NCBI RefSeq assembly: GCF_032854445.1
Contig: NC_088304.1
Span: forward strand, 1,364,001 to 1,428,000
Direction: 5' to 3'
Length of the DNA: 64,000 nucleotides
From: Liolophura sinensis
Lineage: Eukaryota > Mollusca > Polyplacophora > Chitonida > Chitonidae
In this document: positions 35,001 to 44,400 of the stretch, piece by piece
Position numbering within the stretch: the stretch's first letter is position 1
Layout: each line of letters begins with the position of its first letter
Notes under the pieces: model-generated
Databases searched by the model: none
Seen by the model: only the letters and a program-made list of their open reading frames with translations
Told to the model about the DNA's origin: nothing
Program-made: the position numbers and the translations under genes

Positions 35001-36782
35001 ATGCTAATTTAAGTTTATATACTTCCTTATCTTAAGAATTCACTGTACTTTTACTTCCACGCAGCTTCAGTGTTGCCTTACTAGTAAAAGATGAAACAGT
35101 CAATGAGGTATTTACCCATACTGCTTCAAAAAATCCAAAGTTCGGTCTGAACTCGGCAAAGATCTTTTGCCAATCGTCACTTCCGGTACATGTCGCGGAA
35201 CGGAATTTCCACCAATGGCATTCACTTGTATCACCATGGCAGCATCCCATAAATTCTGGCAATTGAATAAGCCAAACATCTCCATCCGGGTCGTCCAGCC
35301 TGATTTAAAAAAAGAGAAAAATGAATGTGATGTATATGTATAAATTTTAACTGAAGACATGGCCTGTTTCACACGCCAGTGTGCATGGTAAGATGTAAAC
35401 TATCAGACTACCACATGAGCTTTTTGCTACACCTGAAAAAAATTCTGGCAGAATTTCTGTGACACATGCCTCTTAAGTTTTGATGCTTAAAAGAGAACCC
35501 CAACACCTTATTTTAATACTAAATGTTCCATAGACACAATATTTTTGCTTTGTAAGCTAATTATGTAAACTGCATTTAAAAAAACATTATTTGAGCTAGT
35601 TCCATTTTAAAAACCTAAATTGGACTAAATTGCACAATTTTGGCATTGCCCTGATCGGAATCGAACCAGGTAGCACAAAAGCATCTATGCGCAACTTAGA
35701 AGGTCCAGCTTTGGGGTTCTGCTTCAAAACAGATAGCAGAACAGAAAATTGAATCGGTATTTTCAGGCAAAAGACATAGGCTTAAAGTACCAAAACTCCC
35801 TTAATACACATATGTTCACATGCATGTCTCAGTTCGTGAAGTGTCTTTCAGATGCATTTGGCAGAACTAGTTAAGTGGCGTAGCGTTGGGGTTTTAATGA
35901 AGAGTGTGACCAAATGTATATAGGCCTACGTGTGGTCGCATGCAGAATATACAAAAGCTCGCTGAAAAAAGCCTAGTGTCGGTTTCATGAAGCTTCGTGT
36001 TACGTTGCCCTTAGCTAAGTGCACTTTATATCTCTACAACATATGTTGCCATGGTAGTTAAGGGCTTACTTAGCCAAGCGAGCTTCATGAAATCGGTCCC
36101 CATATAAAGTTAAGTTGAATTATTAGTAGTTATTGTTCGTAAATTCAGAACACAATTTGTGTCAACTCGTAAAGTGGCCATGAACTTTAGCAGAACTTAC
36201 ATGGTCACCTACACTGGCGTAAATATATAACCATTCTGGCTGGGGGGTAAATCTACTCCAGTTGGACACTTTATTTATTTATGATTTATTCATTTATTTA
36301 TTTGACTGATGTTTAACACTAAGACAAGAATTTTGGCTTGCATATACCACAGTGGTTAGGTTTATATACATGCATGGGTGGAGGGAAGTGGAGTAAACTA
36401 TTGTTCTTAATTCGCCATCACACGGTCACAAGGGCCTGACAATCGCAAGGAGCCAGCAAATGCCCCATTCATCTGTTCTCGGCGAACACAAGATACTCGC
36501 CTCTCAATCAAAAGACTTTCTTTGCTCCACTACTGACGAAATGTCAGATTTAACATTATTTAAGTTCTACATAGCAGTTCTGTTTTAAGAATATAACAAC
36601 TTCCTTACTAAATTCTTGAGCACGGCATTAAACACCAATCAACCGATCAATCAATCAATAAATACTTACTGGTCAATATCCCCATATGCCATCTTGTCTC
36701 TGTTCGGGATTTCTTCTTTCTCCCAACCGTTTAGTGCCAATATCAGGCAGACAGCAGAAACGCACACGAGTTTAGAAAACAT
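31909..36782 (-). CDS. Secreted Cys-rich protein, six exons, unknown family
   Basis: Exons (minus strand, 5' to 3'): 36670-36782, 35116-35299, 34225-34258, 33615-33746, 32570-32653, 31909-32096. Every border is GT/AG and all phases agree, giving 735 bases = 244 residues plus TGA. Exon 1 starts MFSKLVCVSAVCLILALNG, a signal peptide. 'tttatacag' just before the ATG suggests a further 5' UTR exon. The mature protein has an acidic start, a Cys-rich segment (GCC, SECHWW and ATC), a hydrophobic helix-like segment (NFGFFEAVWALLK), an acidic WPQDMVYSQGWDEDQQLLER stretch, a basic stretch RKKRSETRKQK that could be a dibasic cleavage site, and a Cys-containing acidic tail ending DFEWD. The 34-base third exon is the least certain; it rests on a strong acceptor ('cctttcccttgtacacag') and phase. 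I do not recognise the family. Secretion is inferred. Confidence 0.65.
32237..32345. repeat. 23-bp minisatellite, five copies
   Basis: Unit GATCCAAGATCATCATTTAA plus 'tct' or 'act', inside intron 5 of the secreted-protein gene. Confidence 0.92.
32570..32653 (-). CDS. Secreted-protein gene, exon 5
   Basis: 84 bases between 'ttgattttcag' and AGTG|gtaaac. Encodes a basic helix-forming segment with RKKR. Confidence 0.72.
33247..33395. repeat. 37-bp minisatellite, four copies
   Basis: Unit GCATGGTTGGTTAAAACTGA then 'tagcatggcggcgcttt', in intron 4 of the secreted-protein gene. Confidence 0.93.
33615..33746 (-). CDS. Secreted-protein gene, exon 4
   Basis: 132 bases between 'gacggttcaaag' and CACC|gtaagt. 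Encodes WLSSYLSRIG and the acidic Trp-rich stretch. A stop codon sits just upstream in frame, which fixes the acceptor. Confidence 0.72.
33905..34042 (+). mobile_element. SINE-like fragment with B box and (AAAT)n tail
   Basis: Contains 'gtgggttcaaacccagcctt', then 'ataaacatcagtcaaataaa' and further AAAT units. Lies in intron 3 of the secreted-protein gene. Confidence 0.65.
34225..34258 (-). CDS. Secreted-protein gene, exon 3 (34 bases, inferred)
   Basis: Lies between the pyrimidine-rich acceptor 'cctttcccttgtacacag' and ATCA|gtaaca. Without it, exon 2 (phase 0) cannot join exon 4, which needs one carried base. With it, the frame reads ALLKRIDQLPI. Confidence 0.5.
35116..35299 (-). CDS. Secreted-protein gene, exon 2
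   Basis: 184 bases between 'ttttaaatcag' and TGG|gtaaat. Holds four cysteines and ends in FFEAVW at phase 0. Confidence 0.75.
35989..36099. mobile_element. Hairpin MITE (GGTTTCATGAAGCT type)
   Basis: Left 'tcggtttcatgaagct' and right 'agcttcatgaaatcggtc' are inverted complements; inner arms 'cccttagctaag' and 'cttagccaag' also pair. It lies in intron 1 of the secreted-protein gene and has no coding capacity. Confidence 0.78.
36295..36420 (-). mobile_element. SINE-like element, second type, minus orientation
   Basis: Tail TTTATTTATTTGACTGATG, then 'atgcatgggtggagggaagt' and 'ggagtaaac', the complement of the type seen at 31560-31775. A separate SINE tail ('ggcattaaacaccaatcaac') follows at about 36612-36660. 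Confidence 0.6.
36670..36782 (-). CDS. Secreted-protein gene, exon 1
   Basis: 113 bases, ATG to GAC CA|gtaagt. Encodes the signal peptide and the first mature residues; leaves two bases that combine with the G of exon 2 to make CAG. Confidence 0.7.
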
Positions 36783-37765
36783 CTTCTTTGCTGTATAAAT
36801 ACACGTTTTGATGACTCTGTAGGTTCATATAAGTCGCTAACTTCGCGGTCTGATTGAATTCTTCCCAGGAAAGCTATTCTGCCATTGTGGTTGACAGCGT
36901 AACTATGGTATGACTTGCCCTTTGTTGCGTCAATTACGGACGTTACCGAATACGACGCTTGCCACCCGTTACGTTCCGTATTACGTCGGTGACGCTCGGT
37001 TGTTTTCGTGCGTCTTTCCAACTGTGCTTGGACAAGGACGTCGACGTTTTTATACTTTCCCAATTGTTCAAAAGTGCACTTGAACTGTCAAACATCAGTA
37101 TGCCACGAGATACTGCAATCTTTTCAGTACTTTCTGGAATGCATGGGTGCATTATCTTCTAGGTTTCGTCCAAGCTCTGTCCATCTTCTATCACCTGACA
37201 TGGACATGGAAGCTAAATAATTTATTAGACTTTAAGTGCCGATTAAATAAACAGTTGGCATTGCCATGTACATACAACAGGAAAGCATACAACGAGACGT
37301 TTTCTTATTAGAACAATACCGTAATTCATTCAACTGATTAAGATTTAAAGGTCTCTTTAAGAGCTTTAAAAGTACAGGGAATCGTACAATACCAGCGGTA
37401 AACCAACGACCAAAAGTCCGGTAAGTTAAACAAACTTTCCCGCGTGTGACATATATACTCGGTCAAAAAAAAGCTACCGTACATTAAAGTTTTCAGAATT
37501 GCAGAAACGATTGAACGAATAACAAGTACTTATCCTACATTAATATTCGTTCTAAACGACGTCGGAATACGCATCCACAGAGGAAACTACGCGGTACATG
37601 AAATATACGGACCACGCGACACTTTTGCCACGTGGTAAGTATTTAACGACTTTGCATGCTTCGATTTGCCAGTTTTGTGTGTCATTGAATAGTCACACTT
37701 AAGCCATTGCAAGCGTTCACTCATTCACTCAACGACATTACGATGTCATGCTAAGTCTGAGTTAA
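36783..37765. other. Upstream flank of the secreted-protein gene
   Basis: Open frames on both strands at 36743-37220 overlap each other and show no domain. A 5' UTR exon and promoter of the secreted-protein gene are expected here but could not be placed. Confidence 0.4.
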
Positions 37766-38100
37766 ACGAAAGTTATCAGACGGTTACTGCAGGATTAACA
37801 CAACAGGAGGTCGCAAAGCAGATGCATCGTCAAAGAAACACCATGGCCAAGCTCGCCCAACGCCAGGGAATTTTTCATCACGTAAGGATCGTTCACGCTC
37901 AGCCACGGGTGACAACGCCTGTGCAATATCGATGGATTAGTTTGACACATCTCAGAAACAGCCGCAGAAATCATTGGAATCATTCCACACCGTCGTCGCA
38001 TAAAACCACACACTGTAAGAAATCGTCCGCTAGAGATTGGGTAACTTTGATGGAACGAAGATGCACAGAAACCATCCACGCTGGTGGATGACGCTCTCGT
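37766..38100 (+). pseudogene. Decayed Tc1/mariner transposase fragment
   Basis: The plus-strand frame from about 37785 reads LTQQEVAKQMHRQRNTMAKL (helix-turn-helix part) and then RVTTPVQYRWISLTHLRN, the stretch that joins the two DNA-binding domains in Tc1-like transposases. The linker between them and the rest of the protein, including the DDE catalytic domain, are missing or frameshifted. No flanking inverted repeats were found. This is an inactive fossil of a DNA transposon. Confidence 0.75.
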
Positions 38101-38249
38101 CACTGACCTTGACAACCTTTATTGTGACCCTTCCTCCGTAAATGACCTTGAAAACACGTTAGTGGATAACCATGTTTGCCTGCTCATCAAAAATTGGTTG
38201 CTCTTGGACCATGAAAAAAGGAAAGAAAGGCTATAAACCCTACAGTCTG

Positions 38250-38580
38250 TCGAGTGCCCTGCAACGCTAGGAGTCTGTCAAATGCCTGGCAAAGTTAGGA
38301 GTTTGTGAAGTGCCTCGCAAAGCTAGGAGTTTGTCAAGTGCCCATCAAAACTAGGAGCCTTTCAGGTAGCTGGCGAAGCTAGGAGTCTGTCCAGTGCCCG
38401 GCAAAGCTAGGGGTCTGTCAAGTGCCTGGCAAAGCTGGGAGTCTGTCAAGTGCCTGGCAAAGCTGGGAGTCTGTCAAGTGCCCCGCAAAGCCAGGAGTTT
38501 GTCAAGTGACTGGCAAAGCTAGGAGTAAGTCAAGTGCCTGGCAAAGCTAGAAATAAGTCAAGTAGCAGGCGAAGCTTGGG
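38250..38580. repeat. 30-bp minisatellite, about eleven copies
   Basis: Unit GTCTGTCAAGTGCCTGGCAA then 'agctaggagt', with scattered substitutions. Confidence 0.93.
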
Positions 38581-38656
38581 CGGTTGTTTTCGTAGTAGAC
38601 TCAAGCATGCTTGATCTGAGCTAACCAAGCAGTGCCTGCCTCCCAAATAATCCTCT

Positions 38657-39605
38657 TTAAAGTGAACATAAAGTCTGTCACTAAAGCTGAATTAATTAAT
38701 AATGTAGTATTTCAGAAATGTTCCAAAAATATTTTTAAAATTCTGCATCGCTTATCAACAAAATAAATAGCAAGCAATCGTCAGTACCTGGCCACTCACT
38801 TCGTGACGCCATTTTGCCATGTTATAGATATCTAGAGTGTCGTCACAAAAACTCTGCTCCGTTTCAAAGGGCCGATGTTTCTTTTAGTTTGGCACTCGGT
38901 CAGGCCGATGTTCGTGGACTCAAGCGTTGTGTATAGCGGTCCTGCTCGTCCTCGTCCTGCATGGATGTAAACATTAGGCCAGGCCTCAGGCGATTTACCG
39001 AGCATAGCAGCACATTCTAATTGATAACAGACCCTTTCGTTCACATTTTGGGAAGATATTTTAGTAATAAAACTGACTTTCCTGCGGAAAAATAATGCCA
39101 AGTCACAATATTTTTCTTCAAGCAATGACTCTCGAGAGGCGGCTTTCTTGCCAGCCCACCCTGACAAGTTACTGCAGGACCCTGCGCAACATGTAGACCT
39201 ACGCATTGTGACACGGGCAACCGTCCTCAGTTAACTGCTAATAAATGTGTGGACAAAAATGCACCAGTTTAACACTTAAACTAACTGCAAAATCCACTTT
39301 ATTGCATCAGTATCTGTCTATCCACTATAAGAAACCACACCGACAATCGAGAACCAATAGTTTTTTTGACGTGACAGCCAATTAACGCGTGACACTTTCA
39401 GCGCTAGTGATTGATCAAGTTCATGAGGGCTTCTACAACATGGCGACTTGCAGTGAATTGTCCGTCAGTGCCATATCCCCACCGCTGAATCTCATCTTCT
39501 CGGCTTTCAATACTTTATAGAAGTTTTTACACATTTTTCTCTGATAACTGTGTCCTATATCATTTCTCTATGCATATATAGTGGCAGACTTTATGTTCAC
39601 TTTAA
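38657..39605. mobile_element. TTAA-flanked non-autonomous DNA element, 949 bp
   Basis: Begins TTAA then AGTGAACATAAAGTCTGTCA; ends with the complement 'tggcagactttatgttcact' then TTAA. Terminal inverted repeats are about 23 bp with one or two mismatches. The TTAA at both ends fits a piggyBac-type target duplication. An open frame of 124 codons (38832-39206, minus) lies inside but shows no transposase motif I know. Confidence 0.7.
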
Positions 39606-39652
39606 CACTTTTTCAATATCAAAAGAACTCCCGGAAGCAGGCAACACAGGCA

Positions 39653-39700
39653 ACTTAGTCATGGCCCAACTTAGTCATGGCCCAACTTAGTCATGGCCCA
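39653..39700. repeat. 16-bp repeat, three copies
   Basis: Three perfect copies of CAACTTAGTCATGGCC. Confidence 0.9.
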
Positions 39701-39947
39701 GATCTTTGCCCACATACAGTACGTGTATATTTGTATTATTAAATGTTTTGAGATTTATACCCATGGTAAACTACTAACCTTATGAACAGATTAGATGATA
39801 TTCACGCAAGTCCACCTTAACTGCGCCATAAGAGCTATAAATGGTTTATTGCAACCAATGCCGCGAAAACTTTGAAGATTCCCTGTCTGATGTTTCAATT
39901 CCTAACTGTAAACAAAGACTATCAAACAATGAGTGCGGTCAGAATGA

Positions 39948-40205
39948 TTTATTTATTTCATTGGAGTTTTACACCGTACTCAAGAATATTTCACTTATAT
40001 GACGGCGGTCAGCATTATCGTAGGAGGAAACCGGGCAGAGCCCGAGGGACACCCACGACCATCCTCAGATTGTTGGCAGGCCTTCCCACGTACGACCGGA
40101 GGTGAAACCAGTCTGAACTCTGGACTAGAACTCACAGCAACTGCACTGGTAAAAAGCTGATGGGTCATTGTGCTGTGCTAGCATGATAACCGCTTGGCCA
40201 GAATG
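39948..40205 (-). mobile_element. SINE, (TTTA)-tail family, nearly full length
   Basis: Tail 'tttatttcattggagtttta', body 'ggcggtcagcattatcgtag' and 'gaaaccgggcagagcccgag', head half 'tagaactcacagcaactgca' and 'gtgctgtgctagcatgataa'. A second copy follows within 20 bases. Confidence 0.9.
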
Positions 40206-40223
40206 AACAAGCAAGGCTTGTCT

Positions 40224-40380
40224 CTATTTATTTATTTAATTAGTGTTTTACGCTGTACCCAAGAATATTTCACTTGTGCGACGGCAGCCAGCATTATGGT
40301 GGGCAGAATCTGGGCAGAGCCCAGGGAATACCCACGACCATCCGCAGACTGCTGGCAGACCTTCCCACGTACGGGCTTGA
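40224..40380 (-). mobile_element. SINE, (TTTA)-tail family, tail half
   Basis: Contains 'tttatttatttaattagtgt', 'gtacccaagaatatttcact', 'ggcagccagcattatggtgg' and 'acccacgaccatccgcag'. Truncated before the head. In tandem with the previous copy. Confidence 0.88.
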
Positions 40381-41444
40381 TTCTGGCGTTTCAGTGCACA
40401 GGTTTGTGTACTGCTTGATATAAAGGCCGACGTGTGGACATGTACCCATGAATAAGGCATCCTACCGTATTGGAGAAAATCCATCAGACATCCTGACATG
40501 GTTACATGAGAGCTTCTACAAAATTATCTGCATGTTTCTGCAACTAAAATCTTGCGTAACAGTTTCTCTGAAATTTTGTCAGGCTTGAATAAATAAGGAA
40601 ATGTCACGGTTTAAGAGATATATGAAATGTGTCAATCTTGCCAAGCTGGAAGAAACACGAAAATTTTGAAATTTTGCTAAGGTGGAGGAAATGTGAAAAT
40701 TTTTCCAAGGCTGAAGTATTAAGGAAAATCAAAGCCTAAAGATTAAGTCTATTGCTCAAGCAATTTTATAATATTTTATAGAAAAGCAAAAAATCAGTTT
40801 CATCACTTCAGTTTATTAATATTTAAAGACAAAATATGTAAATTCCTACATAATTTCATATTTGTTATCAGTAACCAGGGTGGTTTCTCAACCATTAATG
40901 AAACATTTCAGATCTGTCAGAACATATTCTGTTCAATAATTTATGTAGCCGATAAAATAAAAAAAATAACTTACAAGTGAAACAATTAGCATAAGTTCCA
41001 CTACATACAGCTAACAGCATTTCATGAAACTCTTTTATTTTGTGTTTACTGATAGCCGAAAGCGACCATAAATGTCTTGTACAATGGTATCTTCATTCTA
41101 AACACTAAAGCGGTGTGGCACATTATTAACACATGGCTTTAGAAAAAATGAATAGTTTGATGCCTTGAATGTTCTACATCAAAATGAGGTGGTGACTCAT
41201 AAAAAATTGTTTTCATATCACAGACGTGTGCTAAGATGAACACAAATGGACGGTTAAATGACTGAAGAGTGAAGAAAATTGAGAAGGTTAAGAGCATTAT
41301 CCAAAAATATAAATGAACAACTTTTAACAGCACCAACAAGAAAGAACTTGGAATGTTTTTAAAAAAAAAGATCACAAATGTATATCCTCCACAGGCATGG
41401 AGTCAGGTTTGCTAAAAGAGGACGTCCCTAAACCAACATGAGGT
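40381..41444. other. 3' flank / likely 3' UTR of the CCDC62 ortholog
   Basis: AT-rich with no other gene. TTTATT on the plus strand (AATAAA on the minus strand) at about 41034-41039 could be the polyadenylation signal. Confidence 0.4.
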
Positions 41445-41465
41445 CTAGTTTTGGCCTGCCTCAAC
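41445..41465 (-). CDS. CCDC62: CCDC62 exon 13, stop-containing part (tentative)
   Basis: The acceptor 'cttctacttctgtattttcag' is excellent. In phase 0, as exon 12 requires, it adds VEAGQN and TAG. Read one base later, the same exon would give a longer 30-residue end (to 41372), but this needs a different upstream phase. Confidence 0.5.
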   Translation of the reverse strand, partial: VEAGQN

Positions 41466-44400
41466 CTGAAAATACAGAAGTAGAAGAAATTTAGACAACA
41501 CTAATACAAGACTCTAATGTCTTGGTATCCACACCCCACCCACCTTCCAACAAGCGGCTTTAATTTGTTAAGATTAAGTTTCTAAGACCACTGCCTATTT
41601 TTTTCTAATTAATCTTAACATTTTGTATAAATTAACAATCATAGCTCTCAGAAATGTTAACTCTACCTCATTAATTAAATCTTACTTTATAGACTCACTT
41701 TATTGTTACAATATGATATCTTCACACAAACATTTTGGCCATATCGCATGCACTTTTATCACTATTATCTATTGTGCATATTGTTAGTACTTATCTATCA
41801 CAGTATTTATCATTACATAAAATGTTGATGGCATATGTATCCTATATATGGCACAGCTCTACACAACGGGATACTTCTCTACACAACGGGATACTTCTCT
41901 ACACAATGGGATACTTCTCTACACAACGGGATACTTCTCTACACAATGGGATACTTCTCTACACAACGGGATACTTCTCTACACAATGGGATACTTCTCC
42001 TACACAACGGGATACTTCTCTACACAACGGGATACTTCTCTACACAACGGGATACTTCTCTACACAACAGCATACTTCTCTACACAACGGCATACTTCTC
42101 CACATAACGGGATACTTCTCTACACAACGGGATACTTCTCTACACAACGGGATACTTCTCTACACAACGGGAGAGAACAAGTTCTTTTGGAGCCTTATTC
42201 CTGCCATGTTCATACCAACAATAATATCAGTATGTTTCTGTTGTAAATCTTTTTGCCTACTGATGTGAAATTGTACCCTATGATTCTGGTGAAACAAAAG
42301 ACTTCAGACTTCAAAACAAAGGAATTCAACAGAAAGTGGTCTCATTTTCCTACAAAAAACCCCCCAAAAACCACACTTTAACCTTCATAGAAGAGATTAC
42401 AAATGCTCAGATTATTTACTTTTTGAAACTCTTCAACGTATCAAGTGGGTATGGTCAGTTGCCAAATGTATACAGCATATTTTTGTCTAATCCAATGAAA
42501 AACAATTTTCCCCTTGTGTACCTATTTGTAATATGTCTACACATGTACTCTCGATACGGATCTTACTGATGACTGCCATCATGACCTCTTATAACATTCA
42601 TGGGATCGAACAAGACCTACAACACTTCACAGTAAAACTGGTAAAATACATGAAAAACTGTCCTTATTTTGTCAACTGGATAACTTTTCCCATGAAACTC
42701 AGGTCTAAGCTGGAGTAATCACTGAGTACTAATTGACTAGTTTGCACATAAATCTTGGTTATAAGGTAAGGGATGAACAACAGTGTTGGCCCAAATCACT
42801 TAGGCAGGAAACTTTATCACCTTACAAGTACTCAATAAAACTGAGGAGAGGAGAAGAGAATTAAATGGACTTTTCCTTTAGACGCTGACCCACCTGGGTA
42901 GGGGCATCCCCCCTGTGTGTGATAGTGGACTGTTCTAGCTTCTGTACCATCAGACGAGACTCGGCTAACAGACGGTGGAGTTTGCTGGTTGGGGAGACGC
43001 TCTCCTACAAACCACAATAAAGTGCACTGTTTTAGTTTTTATGTTCCATCATGATAGGCACAATGTGGAGGTGGGTGGGTGGAGAATGTCTTTGCTCCAC
43101 ACACTCCCAAAGTTTGCAGGGGAATGGTCTCCTTGATGAAATGAAAGTTACACTGACTGACAGAAGACTTTTATGTATTGTAATTAACATTCATTGTATC
43201 GGCTTTCCCCCAGGCTCTGCCCGCTTTCCTCCCACCATCATGCTGTCCATCATAAACGTGAAATAGTCTGAGTACAGCAAAAACACCACAACAATAAATT
43301 GATCATAACACCCATAATTTTAGGCTATCAAACTTCCTGTTCATCATTAAAACCTAAAGTTTTGCTGAGGTAAATGGAAGATTTTAAGACCAAATACAGA
43401 ATTATCTAAAATACCTGCTAGTCATATTAAAGATCATGATGTGACGTTTCACGGAAAACTTACTTCTCTTCCACTTGTGACAGAGATCTCCAGGTCTACA
43501 GTGTTCATAGATATCAGACTGGACTCTGCTGTTCCAGGACAGTCTGGGTCCTGCAAGAACTTCATGTACAACTCGTCAAATTTCTGCCGTTCCTCTTCCA
43601 AGCTTGTCTCTTTATCTTCAGATTCTGCGACTGCTGATGTTGCGATGCTACCAGACATTAAATCTGGCTGCGTTGACAACAAGGGATTGTGAGGAGTTGA
43701 TGTTTCTTTGTGCGCTACTGGTGACCTTGTCTCAAGGTCAAAGGCTGCTGGTGCATTTGGGGGTGATAATACTTCGTTCTGTGATGTCAACATTCCATCA
43801 CAACAGTACTCTAGTCCATCAGCATTCACCTCTGGTATTCCATCAGAGTTCACACAAGATGTCCTTGTAGAAGAAGCATTGAGCTGAAGTCCTGGATCTG
43901 ACTGGCTGTCAAACAAAGCAACAGTACAATGTCAATAGAATAAAACAAAAGAAAACAAATGACATAAACGCAATAAATATGGTTCTGCTCGTAGCCTGAA
44001 ATGTACAACCACTGCTGAAAACCTCCCAAATCTGAATTATGGCTAATTAACATAATCCAGACTGACCAATGGACATGATTGTAACATCATCATGCCATTG
44101 CTGTGTAGTTACTGCAAATGAAAGAAGCAGGGGAGTGAATACAGGCCAAAGTTTACCACGTTTATTGAGATCAGGTTTTAGGCAATGCGACTATTTATGG
44201 TCCTTGACACCAGGTACTGCTGAAAGTTTTTATTTCCCTGGAAATGCAAGGCTCGGTAGTTGACAACATGCCTCTTGTAAGCTTGTGTGAATATTAACGA
44301 AGACACACCTGCACTTCAATCAATGCAAATTTGTAACTGTTTTTTGTTGTACAGAGTATTGATTGGCTGACATGGGTAACATCATTCAGAAAACCAGGTC

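Noticed and set aside
35640-35700. Possible tRNA gene on the minus strand (GGTTCGATTCC)
   Set aside because: It has a good B box, but no T-stem pairing or acceptor stem could be formed around it. At most it is a SINE relic.
36743-37220. Overlapping open frames of 60-106 codons upstream of the secreted-protein gene
   Set aside because: They occur on both strands, have no domain, and overlap the start exon of the better-supported gene.
41735-42268. 177-codon frame with a hydrophobic start and Tyr/Thr/Gly repeats
   Set aside because: Mostly the 20-bp minisatellite in CCDC62 intron 12. The flanks contribute a chance Met and hydrophobic run.
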